Of a DNA stretch of 64,000 bases, positions 1-8,551 are shown one piece after another. This DNA comes from Rhizobium leguminosarum. GTDB lineage: Bacteria; Pseudomonadota; Alphaproteobacteria; Rhizobiales; Rhizobiaceae. The notes under the pieces were generated by a model. The model saw only the letters and a program-made list of their open reading frames with translations, made no database searches and was not told the DNA's origin. A program made the position numbers and the translations under genes. How positions within the stretch are numbered: the stretch's first letter is position 1; the number at the start of each line of letters is the position of its first letter. The stretch spans positions 1,034,159-1,098,158 of the forward strand of contig NZ_CP025013.1 in the NCBI RefSeq assembly GCF_002953715.1. Direction: 5' to 3'.

Positions 1-2
1 CC

Positions 3-851
3 TCGGTCTGTCTGCCGCAGGCTTTCATTCCCGGCATCCAGTTCGCCGCCAAGACGCTTCTCGAAATTGCCGTCGTGTTGCTCGGCGCCTCGCTCAGCAC
101 GGCTGCCATCCGCCAGGCCGGACTACCGCTTGTCGGCGGAATTGCCGTTCTGGTTGCTCTGTCTTTGGCCGGCAGCTTTCTGATCGGACGGCTCTTCGGA
201 CTGTCGGCCAGCCTGGCGACCTTGGTTGCTTGCGGCAACTCGATCTGCGGCAATTCTGCGATTGCCGCGGCAGCGCCGGTGATCGGCGCCAAACCGGATG
301 ATATCGCGGCCTCGATAGCCTTTACCGCGCTGCTCGGCATCGGGGCAGTGTTGACGCTGCCGCTTCTTCATCTGCTCTTGGGTCTGAGCGCCTTACAATA
401 TGGCGTTTTCGCAGGCCTGACAGCCTATGCCGTCCCGCAGGTATTGGCGGCCACCGCTTCTGCCGGAGCCGTCAGCACCCAGGTGGGCACGCTCGTCAAA
501 CTGATCCGCGTGATGATGCTCGGACCCGTCATCCTTCTGCTCGGTGCAGTTCATGGCCGCCGTGCTGGCGGCTCTTCAGTCAATCTCCGCCATGTTCTCC
601 CCTGGTTCATCCTCGGTTTTGCAGCGATGGCGACGCTTCGTTCCCTCGACGCGATCCCGGCGCCGTTGCTGCCCGGGATGTCGGCTGTCTCCGCCGCCTT
701 CACCGTCACCGCCATGGCCGCTTTGGGCCTCTCCGTTGATGTCAGATCCGTCGCCCATACCGGCGGTCGCGTCCTTGCGGCGGCAGCGCTGTCGCTGTTG
801 GCGCTGGCGGCTCTTGGGCTTTGCCTGATCGGACTGCTGAATATCGTCTGA
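3..851 (+). CDS. YeiH/UPF0324-family membrane protein (5' truncated by window edge)
   Basis: The reading frame is open from the first complete codon, so the N-terminus lies outside the window. The visible part is about 282 residues, almost entirely hydrophobic, with roughly eight membrane segments. It contains the family's characteristic stretch around CGNSICGNSAIAA followed by AAPVIGAKPDDIAASIAFTA. YeiH-type proteins are inner-membrane proteins annotated as putative sulfate exporters, and their substrate is poorly established. The gene ends 99 bases before the CoA-transferase start and has no evident functional link to the operon that follows. Confidence 0.85.
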   Translation, partial: SVCLPQAFIPGIQFAAKTLLEIAVVLLGASLSTAAIRQAGLPLVGGIAVLVALSLAGSFLIGRLFGLSASLATLVACGNSICGNSAIAAAAPVIGAKPDDIAASIAFTALLGIGAVLTLPLLHLLLGLSALQYGVFAGLTAYAVPQVLAATASAGAVSTQVGTLVKLIRVMMLGPVILLLGAVHGRRAGGSSVNLRHVLPWFILGFAAMATLRSLDAIPAPLLPGMSAVSAAFTVTAMAALGLSVDVRSVAHTGGRVLAAAALSLLALAALGLCLIGLLNIV

Positions 852-950
852 TCGAAGGTAATATGCCCAAAATACTTGCAAAGATTCCAGTTGCCTTCGA
901 AACGATCGGCGACTAGCCTGTATATACAGGCCGGGGAAGCAAAGATCGTC

Positions 951-2501
951 ATGCGGGTCATCTCTTCACAACAAGCTGCGGATCTTCTCGAAGACGGGAT
1001 GACTGTCGCTGCTTCGGGTTTTGGAGGATGCTGCCATCCCGAAGCCATCACGGCTGCAGTGGAGGAGCGTTTCCTCGCCTCTGGAAAACCCCGCGACCTG
1101 ACACTTCTGTTTGCTGCCAGCACGGGCGATCGTCAAACGCGCGGCATGGGGCATTTTGGCTATGAAGGCCTCGTCACCTGCGTGATTGCCGGGGGATGGC
1201 GGGGAACGCCGCGCCTTGGCAGACTGGCGATCGAGGAAAAGATCGAGGCGCATTGCTGGCCGCAGGGCGTCATCGCGCAGCTCTATCGGGCGATTGCCGC
1301 CGGTCAGCCTGGAGTGGTCACCCATATCGGGCTCGGCTCTTTCATGGATCCGCTGCATGGCGGCGGCCGCATGAATGCGACGACGCCGCGCGCGCTTGTC
1401 GAGCGTGTGTCGTTGCGCGGCAAGGAATGGCTGCTTTATCCGTCGATGCCGCTCGACTGCGTGCTTTTGCGCGGAACGACGGCCGACGAAGACGGCAACA
1501 TCACTCTCGAGGATGAGGCTTTCCCGCTCGACGTGCTCGCCATGGCGCAGGCAGGCCGAAACTCCGGCGGTATCGTCGTCGTCCAGGTCAAGCGGATTGC
1601 CGAGCGCGGCTCGTTGCCGGCCAACGAGGTTCGTATCCCGGCGGCGCTGGTCGATTATGTCGTCGTCTGCGATGATCCGGCCCAGCACGGCGTCAGTTTC
1701 GCCGAGACGGACAATATCGCTTATACCGGGCGCGTCCGGATGGCGGTGAGCCGCCTGCAGCCGGCGCCACTGTCGGTCGATAAAATTATTCAGCGACGTG
1801 CCTTCCTGGAGCTGGCGCCGCTCAATCGTCCAACCATCAACCTCGGCATCGGCATTGCCGCCGGGATCGGCCGCATCGCCAGCGAAGAGGGATTCGACGA
1901 TTATACGGTGACGATCGAGTCCGGCGTCATCGGTGGCGTGCCGGCCGAGGAGCTGTCCTTTGGCGCCGCCGTCAATCCGACCGCCATCGTCCCACAGGCT
2001 TCGCAGTTTGATTTTTACGACGGTGGCGGCCTCGATATCGCCTTCCTCGGCATGGCCGAGGTGGATCCGCACGGTGCGGTCAATGTCAGCCGATTTAATA
2101 ACTCCATCGTCGGGGTCGGCGGCTTCACCAATATTTCGCAGACGGCCAAGCACGTTGTCTATCTCGGCGCGTTTTCGGCTGGTGGCGCTGAAATTGCGGT
2201 TGCCGACGGCAGGCTCGACATCATCCAGGACGGCCGCTTCTGCAAGATCGTTGATGATGTCGACCAGATCAGTTCGAGCCCCGCCTTTGCGCCGGAGGGT
2301 CAGTCACAGCTCGTCGTCACCGAGCGGGCTGTCTTTCGGGTAATCGACGGATGCTTGACGCTGACGGAGTTTGCCCCCGGCATCGATCTTGCCGCCCATA
2401 TTCTCGATCGCCTGCCGAAGAGCGTCGCTGTGTCGGACCAGCTTAAGCAGATGGATGCACGTTTGTTTTCGACCCATGCGATGAAGGACTTTGCCCCATG
2501 A
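951..2501 (+). CDS. Class I CoA-transferase (propionate/acetate CoA-transferase-like)
   Basis: This 516-residue protein joins the two CoA-transferase domains in one chain, as in propionate CoA-transferase and YdiF. The N-terminal half starts with the usual ADLLEDGMTVAASGFGG turn. The C-terminal half carries the catalytic signature ESGVIGGVPAEE, with the likely nucleophilic Glu at residue 323. Such enzymes move CoA from a donor such as acetyl-CoA to a free carboxylic acid through a glutamyl-CoA intermediate in the cytoplasm. An in-frame ATG exists at 876, but the ATG at 951 follows a GGGGAA and matches the family's N-terminus. It is the first gene of an overlapping run, sharing four bases with the SDR gene. 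Its position next to an enoyl-CoA hydratase and a dehydrogenase suggests it activates an unsaturated acid made by the lyase homologue downstream. The real acid is unknown. Confidence 0.88.
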   Translation: MRVISSQQAADLLEDGMTVAASGFGGCCHPEAITAAVEERFLASGKPRDLTLLFAASTGDRQTRGMGHFGYEGLVTCVIAGGWRGTPRLGRLAIEEKIEAHCWPQGVIAQLYRAIAAGQPGVVTHIGLGSFMDPLHGGGRMNATTPRALVERVSLRGKEWLLYPSMPLDCVLLRGTTADEDGNITLEDEAFPLDVLAMAQAGRNSGGIVVVQVKRIAERGSLPANEVRIPAALVDYVVVCDDPAQHGVSFAETDNIAYTGRVRMAVSRLQPAPLSVDKIIQRRAFLELAPLNRPTINLGIGIAAGIGRIASEEGFDDYTVTIESGVIGGVPAEELSFGAAVNPTAIVPQASQFDFYDGGGLDIAFLGMAEVDPHGAVNVSRFNNSIVGVGGFTNISQTAKHVVYLGAFSAGGAEIAVADGRLDIIQDGRFCKIVDDVDQISSSPAFAPEGQSQLVVTERAVFRVIDGCLTLTEFAPGIDLAAHILDRLPKSVAVSDQLKQMDARLFSTHAMKDFAP

Positions 2502-3304
2502 AAATCGAGGGAGCCGCCATCATCGTCACTGGCTCGGCAACGGGCGTCGGGGCCGCATGCGTGAAGCAATTCGCCGAGGGCGGTGCCAGGGTGGTCGTCA
2601 ACTACAGCCGCAGCAAGAAAGAGGCCGATGAGACCGGCGATATCTGCCGCAGCCTGGGCGCTGAGGTGGAGATCGTCCAGGCCGACGTTGCCGATGACGC
2701 GGCTTGCCGCCGGATGGTCGCGACCGCCGTCAACCGATGGGGGCGGCTCGACGCCTTGGTGAACAATGCCGCAATGACGGTCAAATCCGATCCTTTCGAT
2801 CTGGAGACGCTGTCGGCCGAAGATTTCCAGAACGTTTTCGGTGTCAACGTCATCGGCGCCTATCAGATGTGCCGGGCGGCGGTGCCTGCGATGCGTGACA
2901 GCGGCGGCGGTGCGATCGTCAATGTCTCATCCAATGTTGCCTTTACTGGCGGCGGCAGCTCGCTTGCCTATACGGCCTCCAAGGGCGCGCTGAATGCGCT
3001 GACCTTGGCCTTGGCGCGCACCTGCGGTCCCGATATCCGCGTGAATGCCGTTTGTCCCGGCATCATCGATACGCGCTGGATGCGCGACACGCTCGGGCCG
3101 GATGCCTATGGAGCCATTGCCAAGCGATTTTCGGAAACCGCGCCGCTCGGCCGTGTCGCGACGCCGGAAGACGTTGCCGGCGCTATTGTCTGGCTTGTTC
3201 AGGGTGCAGACTTCGTTACCGGCGAATTGCTTTCCGTTGACGGCGGCATCCGCCTGTCCGGCGGCGTTCGCAAACCTGCGACATCTGGCGGAGCCGCATC
3301 GTGA
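2498..3304 (+). CDS. SDR-family oxidoreductase (3-hydroxyacyl dehydrogenase type)
   Basis: This classical short-chain dehydrogenase has 268 residues. The Rossmann motif TGSATGVG lies near residues 11-18, and the NNAAM motif follows. The catalytic Tyr158 and Lys162 sit in YTASK, with Ser-Ser about 13 residues before. Arg after the second beta strand (NYSRSKK) favours NADP(H), which is inference. The ATG overlaps the CoA-transferase stop and the TGA overlaps the GTG of the next gene, so the three are almost certainly cotranslated. FabG-like members reduce or oxidise a beta-hydroxyacyl group. Next to a MaoC hydratase this one most simply oxidises the hydrated acyl-CoA to a 3-oxoacyl-CoA. A simple alcohol dehydrogenase role cannot be excluded. 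Confidence 0.88.
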   Translation: MKIEGAAIIVTGSATGVGAACVKQFAEGGARVVVNYSRSKKEADETGDICRSLGAEVEIVQADVADDAACRRMVATAVNRWGRLDALVNNAAMTVKSDPFDLETLSAEDFQNVFGVNVIGAYQMCRAAVPAMRDSGGGAIVNVSSNVAFTGGGSSLAYTASKGALNALTLALARTCGPDIRVNAVCPGIIDTRWMRDTLGPDAYGAIAKRFSETAPLGRVATPEDVAGAIVWLVQGADFVTGELLSVDGGIRLSGGVRKPATSGGAAS

Positions 3305-4152
3305 CGCTGTCGGCCCAATCCATCCTCGACTTCCCGGTGCCGCAAGCAACACATGTGGTCACCGCAAGAGATGCCATCCTTTACGCCCTGTCGGTTGGCT
3401 ACGGCACCAACGCGCTCGACGAAAAGGCATTGAACTACGTCTATGAACGCGATCTCGTGACCGCGCCGACCCTTGCCAATATCGTGGCCCATCCAGGCCC
3501 ATGGATGCAGCAGACAGGCGTCGACTGGGCGCGTCTCGTGCATTCCGAACATCGCCTGACGATCCACCGGCCGGTCCCCCTCGATGTGCCGCTGATCTCC
3601 CGGTCGCGCGTCCTGTCGGTGATCGACCGCGGCGTTGAGAAAGGAATGTTCGTCAGCTTCGAGCGCCTGATCGCAACCGCGGACGGGGATGAGCCGATCG
3701 CGACGATCGTCCAGACGAATGCGTGTCGCGGCGACGGTGGATGCGGTTCGGTGGGATCTGCGCCTGAACCTCTGTCCAAAGTCCCGGGCGGAGAGCCGGA
3801 CTTGGAATTCAATGTCGACATTCCTGGCAACGCCGCTCTGCTTTATCGCCTGAACGGCGATCTCAATGCACTGCATGTCGATCCGCAGGCAGCCGGCCGG
3901 AGCGGCTTTGACCGGCCGATCCTGCATGGACTGTGCAGCTTCGGCTATGCGGGCTACGCCATCGTCGCTGCCCTCGATCCAGGCATGGCTATCGGCTTGA
4001 GCGCGATTGCGGCGCGTTTCAGCGCGCCGATCTTTCCCGGGGAAACGATCACCGTGCAGATATGGCGCAACGATGCCGAGATCCGCTTCAGGGGGCTCGT
4101 TGCTTCTCGGGACGCTATCATCCTCGACAATGGCATGGCGAGGCTGTCATGA
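3301..4152 (+). CDS. MaoC-like (R)-specific enoyl-CoA hydratase, double hot-dog
   Basis: The 283-residue protein has the double hot-dog layout of eukaryotic-type hydratase 2: a degenerate N-terminal half and an active C-terminal half. The hydratase motif reads YRLNGDLNALHVDPQAA, with catalytic Asp187 and His192, followed by GFDRPILHGLC. Enzymes of this type add water across a trans-2-enoyl-CoA. Translation starts at a GTG inside the SDR stop (GTGA overlap). The gene also overlaps the downstream GntR gene by four bases. With the CoA-transferase and SDR it makes an activation, hydration and oxidation module resembling one beta-oxidation turn. No thiolase is visible in the window. Confidence 0.87.
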   Translation: MTLSAQSILDFPVPQATHVVTARDAILYALSVGYGTNALDEKALNYVYERDLVTAPTLANIVAHPGPWMQQTGVDWARLVHSEHRLTIHRPVPLDVPLISRSRVLSVIDRGVEKGMFVSFERLIATADGDEPIATIVQTNACRGDGGCGSVGSAPEPLSKVPGGEPDLEFNVDIPGNAALLYRLNGDLNALHVDPQAAGRSGFDRPILHGLCSFGYAGYAIVAALDPGMAIGLSAIAARFSAPIFPGETITVQIWRNDAEIRFRGLVASRDAIILDNGMARLS

Positions 4153-4916
4153 CGAAAGCAGTCAAACCGGCCGCCGGCGAGGCGCGCCATTATATCAGGA
4201 TCAAGGAGCAGATCCTGGCCGAGATCGCCGAGGGCAAGCTGCAGCCGGGGGACCGGGTATCCTCCGAAAGCGAATTGGTGGCGGCATTCGGCGTCAGCCG
4301 CATGACGGCGAACCGGGCACTGCGGGAGTTGATGTTCGAGGGTGTTCTCAAGCGATCCGCCGGCATCGGAACCTTCGTGTCGCCAAAGCACTTGGACGTC
4401 GATCTGCTTCAAATCCGCAACATAGCCGATGAAATACTGGAACGGGGTCACACGCATCAGGCGGTGGTCGTCAAGGCCGGGCTGATGAAGGCGGATGCCA
4501 ATGTTGCCGACGCGCTCGAACTGACCCTCGGCGCGGAGGTGATGCATTCGCTGATCGTGCACATGGAAAACGACCAGCCCATTCAGATCGAGGAGCGCTA
4601 TGTCAATCCGCTGGTGGCGCCCGACTATCTGTCGACCGATTTCCGCAGCATGACGCCGCACGAATATCTGACGAAGGTGGCGCCGATAACGGCGTTCGAA
4701 CATATCGTCCAGGCCGTCAAACCGGATCCCGCCATACGCAAATATCTCGGCCTGAAGAATGATCACCCTTGCCTGCGCGTCTTTCGGAGGACTTGGTCAG
4801 GCGAAGCCGTCGTGACCTGCGCGCTGTTATACTATCCGGGCGCGCAATATCGACTGGAAGCGCGGTCCACCAAGGGTCCTTCTAAACCCGTCGCTATTCT
4901 CGGAGAAAAACAGTGA
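4149..4916 (+). CDS. GntR-family transcriptional regulator, HutC subfamily
   Basis: The 255-residue protein has an N-terminal winged helix (about residues 15-75, with LVAAFGVSRMTANRALREL as the recognition region). A C-terminal UTRA ligand domain follows, with the HutC-like stretch IQIEERYVNPLVAPDYL. A longer open frame begins at 3933, but the ATG at 4149 overlaps the hydratase stop and begins a normal GntR N-terminus. HutC proteins repress histidine utilisation genes and respond to urocanate. A relative embedded directly before a histidine-ammonia-lyase homologue suggests that it senses the lyase product, perhaps a urocanate-like acrylate. Canonical hutU, hutI and hutG genes are absent here, so calling it hutC would over-interpret. 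Confidence 0.85.
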   Translation: MTKAVKPAAGEARHYIRIKEQILAEIAEGKLQPGDRVSSESELVAAFGVSRMTANRALRELMFEGVLKRSAGIGTFVSPKHLDVDLLQIRNIADEILERGHTHQAVVVKAGLMKADANVADALELTLGAEVMHSLIVHMENDQPIQIEERYVNPLVAPDYLSTDFRSMTPHEYLTKVAPITAFEHIVQAVKPDPAIRKYLGLKNDHPCLRVFRRTWSGEAVVTCALLYYPGAQYRLEARSTKGPSKPVAILGEKQ

Positions 4917-6418
4917 GCGCTCCCAATTCTCCATCGATCATCTTTAGCGCAGCGCCGCCGACAATTGAGAACATCGCAGCAATTGCCCGTCGTCATGCAA
5001 GGATCGAAGTATCCGCCGAGGTCGAGGCCCGGCTTGCGGCCGCGCGCGCCGTCGTCGATCGCTATACGGAAAAGGATCTGCCGGTCTATGGCCTAACGAC
5101 GGGACTGGGAGCGGGGGTCGATACACGACTTGCAACGGAAGATCTGGCGGCGTTCCAGATGCGTGTGCCGCAAGCCCGCGCGGTCGGCGTCGGACAACCG
5201 CTAGCACAGGAATCCGTGCGGGCGATGATGGCCGTCAGGGCCGCCGGCATGGCGGCGGGCGGTTCCGGCGTTTCTTCCAAAGTCTTCCACGGTCTGATTG
5301 CCGCCATCAATGCAGGTGTTCATCCTGTCGTCCCGTCATTGGGCTCGATCGGGGCGGCGGATTTGGCTCCGCTTGCCCATATGAGCCGCGGCCTTCTCGG
5401 CTTCGGCGAGATCGAGCTTGGCGGCGACGTGCTGCCGGCCGCCATCGCTCTTGAAAGGGCAGGCCTGAAGCCGCTCGAATTGGCGCCGAAGGACGGGCAT
5501 GCGCTTGTTGTGGCCAACAGTCTCTCTATCGGCCTCGCCTGTCTGGCGCTTGAGGATATCGAGCGGCTCTTCGATTGGTCCCTGAAGGCGATTGCCGTAA
5601 ATTTCGAAGCGTTCCGGGCCAATGTCAGCGTCTTCGACGACCGCGCTCTGGCCGCGAGACCGGCCTTTGGACAGCGCCGTGTCGCCGCTCAGTTGATGGA
5701 CTTGCTTTCGGGAAGCTCCTTGCTCGCCGCCGATGCAGCAAGACGTCTCCAGGATCCTTTGAGCTATCGCTGCACACCGCAGGTCTGGGGCGCGTTGAGG
5801 CATGCGATCGACGAGGCAAGGCAGGCGACCGAGATAGAGCTCGTCAGCTCCAGCGACAATCCTGTCGTGATCGCATCCGAGGGCGTCATTCTTTCACACG
5901 GCAATTTTGACATGACCGCGTTTGTGCTCGCCTGGGAAAGGCTGGGGCAGGCGATGGCGCATTGCGCCGCAGGCACCGCCTATCGGATCATGAAAATCAT
6001 GTCGCCCGGCATGTCCGACCTCCCGCGCTTCCTGACCCCGATGGGCCAGAGCCGTACCGGTTTTGCGACCGTGCAAAAGACCGTCTCGGCCATGGAAGCC
6101 GAAATCCGCCATCTCGCCATGCCGGTTTCGCTCTCGCCGTTTCCCGTCGCCGATGGCATCGAAGACCAGGCGTCGATGGCCCCGAGCGTTTTGGCGAAGA
6201 CGCAGGCGATCGTCGAGCGCCTGCGCTATCTGGTCGCCATCGAACTGATCGCCTCGGTACAGGCCGTCGAGCTGCGAGGCGTCTCAGGCGAATTGGGCAA
6301 GGGATCGGCGCAAGCCCATGCTTTCGTCCGCAGCCACGTTCCGCCGCTTGAAGAGGATCGCGCGCAAGGGCCGGATTTTGCGACGATTGCCGCATTGATC
6401 GGGCTTGGCCCGCAATAA
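4913..6418 (+). CDS. Histidine/aromatic ammonia-lyase homologue lacking the MIO triad
   Basis: The 501-residue protein follows the histidine ammonia-lyase fold throughout: YGLTTGLG at residue 59, LAPLAHMSRG, RCTPQVWGAL and IEDQASM with Glu417. The MIO-forming segment is altered. Where active lyases read GSVGASGDLAPLAH, this one reads GSIGAADLAPLAH (residues 144-156). One residue is lost and the Ser of Ala-Ser-Gly is absent, so autocatalytic MIO formation is not expected. Other active-site positions also differ. The catalytic Tyr of QDPYSLRC is Leu283 in QDPLSYRC, the His of SHAAGVG is Arg89, and NFH is NFD. Ergothionase, which removes trimethylamine from ergothioneine, is known as a MIO-free relative of this family. 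That makes amine elimination from a betaine a reasonable hypothesis. The gene overlaps the regulator by four bases. Confidence 0.85.
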   Translation: MSAPNSPSIIFSAAPPTIENIAAIARRHARIEVSAEVEARLAAARAVVDRYTEKDLPVYGLTTGLGAGVDTRLATEDLAAFQMRVPQARAVGVGQPLAQESVRAMMAVRAAGMAAGGSGVSSKVFHGLIAAINAGVHPVVPSLGSIGAADLAPLAHMSRGLLGFGEIELGGDVLPAAIALERAGLKPLELAPKDGHALVVANSLSIGLACLALEDIERLFDWSLKAIAVNFEAFRANVSVFDDRALAARPAFGQRRVAAQLMDLLSGSSLLAADAARRLQDPLSYRCTPQVWGALRHAIDEARQATEIELVSSSDNPVVIASEGVILSHGNFDMTAFVLAWERLGQAMAHCAAGTAYRIMKIMSPGMSDLPRFLTPMGQSRTGFATVQKTVSAMEAEIRHLAMPVSLSPFPVADGIEDQASMAPSVLAKTQAIVERLRYLVAIELIASVQAVELRGVSGELGKGSAQAHAFVRSHVPPLEEDRAQGPDFATIAALIGLGPQ

Positions 6419-6533
6419 GCCCGGTTCGCCACTGCCCCGGCAAGAAGGGCAAGGCGCTGACCGGTCATGCCGATGGTTGTTCCGGGGAATGCCATCGGTT
6501 CGTTCATTGAAAAGTCAACAAGAGGGAATGGTT

Positions 6534-7421
6534 ATGAAAAATTGGACAAAAGGCATCTTTGCAGCGGGTATCATGGCAGCCGCCATGTTCCAGTCTGCAT
6601 CCGCAGAGACCATCAAGGTTGGCAGCAAGAATTTCACCGAGCAGTTCATCCTCGCCGAAATGTATGCCGCCGTTCTGGAAAATGCCGGCTTGACCGTCGA
6701 GCGCAAAATCAACCTCGGTGGCACGCTGATTGCGCACCAGGCATTGGTGACGGGCGAGATCGATCTCTATCCGGAATATACCGGCACGGCACTCGCGTCT
6801 GTCGTCAAGGGCGAGATGTCGACCGATGCCGACAAGGTCTACACCCAGGTCAAGGACTTCTACGCCAAGCAGTTCAACCTTACATGGCTGAAGCCGAGCG
6901 GCATCAACAACGGCTACGTCATCGTCGTTCGGCAGGAATCGGCGCAGGCCAACAATCTGAAGAGCCTGTCGGATCTCGCCAAGGTTTCCAAGACCCTGGT
7001 CTTCGGCGGCGGCGCCGAATTTCCCGACCGCGCCGACGGCTTGCCCGGCCTGAAGCGCGTCTACGATGCCGAGTTCAAGGAGTTCAAGCAGTTTGCCAAG
7101 CTTGGTCTTCGTTATGACGCGCTGGAACAAAAGGACATCGACGTTGCCAACGGTGCAGCGACCGACTGGCAGATCGGCTCGAAGAACCTCGTGCCGCTGG
7201 CAGACGACAAGGGTCTGTTTCCGCCCTATTACGTGGCTCCCGTTGTCCGCCAGGATGTGCTGAAGGCCAACCCGAAGGTTGCCGAACTGCTGGAAGCGGT
7301 CGGCTCCCATCTCGACAATGAGAAGATGCGGGTCCTCAATGCCAAGGTCGAGACCGATCACGAGGAAGCCAAGGACGTGGCGGTCGAATTCTTGAAGGAA
7401 AACGGCCTGCTGCCGAAATGA
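6534..7421 (+). CDS. OpuC/ProX-type ABC transporter substrate-binding protein
   Basis: The protein has 295 residues with a Sec signal peptide (MKNWTKGIFAAGIMAAAMF, probable cleavage after SASA). The family signature KVGSKNFTEQFILAEMYA follows immediately. Later come GGTLIAHQAL and GEIDLYPEYTGTAL, typical of the OsmX/OpuCC/ProX group, which bind quaternary ammonium compounds such as glycine betaine, choline and carnitine. A longer frame begins at 6405, but AGAGGGA at 6521-6527 places the start at 6534. The gene sits 115 bases after the lyase homologue and before two matching permeases and an ATPase. It therefore probably supplies the substrate for the catabolic genes. Related binding domains are reported to bind ergothioneine (EgtU), so a betaine ligand is plausible but not shown. 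Confidence 0.9.
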   Translation: MKNWTKGIFAAGIMAAAMFQSASAETIKVGSKNFTEQFILAEMYAAVLENAGLTVERKINLGGTLIAHQALVTGEIDLYPEYTGTALASVVKGEMSTDADKVYTQVKDFYAKQFNLTWLKPSGINNGYVIVVRQESAQANNLKSLSDLAKVSKTLVFGGGAEFPDRADGLPGLKRVYDAEFKEFKQFAKLGLRYDALEQKDIDVANGAATDWQIGSKNLVPLADDKGLFPPYYVAPVVRQDVLKANPKVAELLEAVGSHLDNEKMRVLNAKVETDHEEAKDVAVEFLKENGLLPK

Positions 7422-7541
7422 TTGTCATGCCTCCGCGGCCGGGTATCAATCCGGCCGCGGTCTGGCGCGGCGATCCTTTAACGGTATTTGTTCGAAAATC
7501 CGTCCGGTCCGGGGCCGGACAGAAATGTGGAGAAGCAGGAA

Positions 7542-8546
7542 ATGCAGGAAATCTGGATCGATTATCTCAACGCCCTCGATGCCAAGGCGCTGGCGCTGAC
7601 GAATGACGAGATTCTCGATGCGGTATCGAAGGCGCTGGATGCACAGGGCAGGGGTGAAACCGTCATCGAACCGCGTGTTCATCTTGTGCCGGAGAGCTCC
7701 GACAAAGGCCATTTCAACGTGCTTCGCGGCTATGTCAAAGCGCTGAATTATGCCGGCGTCAAAGTCGTCGGCGACTTCGTCGACAACTACAAGGTCGATC
7801 TGCCTTCAGAGCTTGCGGTCCTCAACCTGTTCGACCCGAACACCGGCGTGCCGAAGGCCATCATCGACGCAACTGCTATCACCGACATGCGCACCGGCGC
7901 CGTGACTGCCCTTGGCGCAAAATATCTCGCCCGCAAGGACAGCAAGATTCTCGGCCATATCGGTGCCCGCGGAACCTCTTATTGGAATGTCCGCCTTCTC
8001 GATCATCTCTTCGACTTCGATGAAATCCGTGTGCATTCGCGCCGGCCGGAAAGTCGTGATGCCTTCGCCAAGCGTCTTGAGGCGGATCTCGACAAGAAGA
8101 TCGTCGTCACCGACAATTGGGAGGATTGCCTCAAGGGCGCCGACATCATGGTCGAGGCCAGCCGCCTGCCGGAACCGGCGCCGCTGTTCAAGACCGAATG
8201 GGTGAAGAAGGGGGCCTTCGTCGTGCCCTATGGCACGATGAGCGCGCTTGAATTCGATCTCACCGACATCATGGATAAGGTCGTCGTCGACGATTGGGGA
8301 CAATGCGGCCCCGGCAAGCCTTTCGGAGCGCTTCGCCGTCACGTCGACGAGGGCAAGGTGACGGCCGAGAACCTGCATGCCGAAATCGGCCAGATCGTCT
8401 GCGGCATGAAGCCCGGCCGCGAAAGTGACGAGGAGACAATCCTGTTCTGGCATCGCGGCCTCAGCACGACCGACGTGGCGCTCGGCGCCGCCATGGTCGA
8501 TAAGGCAAGAGAGATGAATATCGGCCAGCGGCTGCGGTTCGCATAA
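7542..8546 (+). CDS. Ornithine cyclodeaminase/mu-crystallin family protein
   Basis: The 334-residue protein shows the family's N-terminal half (EPRVHLVPESSDKGHFNVLRG). It also has the conserved segment IDATAITDMRTGAVTALGAKYLA and a Rossmann domain after it, with GHIGARGTS, RVHSRRPES and the later ADIMVEAS. Family members include ornithine cyclodeaminase, alanine dehydrogenase, ketimine reductase and related NAD(P)-dependent enzymes, so the exact reaction cannot be read from sequence. The start at 7542 follows GGAGAAGCAGGA. An upstream ATG at 7488 has no comparable site. The gene lies between the binding protein and the PhnD-like gene inside the betaine-class operon, so a step in the same catabolic route is likely. 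Confidence 0.82.
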   Translation: MQEIWIDYLNALDAKALALTNDEILDAVSKALDAQGRGETVIEPRVHLVPESSDKGHFNVLRGYVKALNYAGVKVVGDFVDNYKVDLPSELAVLNLFDPNTGVPKAIIDATAITDMRTGAVTALGAKYLARKDSKILGHIGARGTSYWNVRLLDHLFDFDEIRVHSRRPESRDAFAKRLEADLDKKIVVTDNWEDCLKGADIMVEASRLPEPAPLFKTEWVKKGAFVVPYGTMSALEFDLTDIMDKVVVDDWGQCGPGKPFGALRRHVDEGKVTAENLHAEIGQIVCGMKPGRESDEETILFWHRGLSTTDVALGAAMVDKAREMNIGQRLRFA

Positions 8547-8551
8547 TCGTC

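Noticed and set aside
966..2153. 395-codon open frame on the minus strand
   Set aside because: It lies wholly inside the CoA-transferase gene and has the Arg/Asp/His-rich composition of antisense shadows in GC-rich DNA.
4913..6418. Plain annotation as histidine ammonia-lyase HutH
   Set aside because: The Ala-Ser-Gly triad needed for the MIO cofactor is missing, catalytic Tyr is Leu, and no other hut genes are present. The homology is real but the standard activity is not supported.
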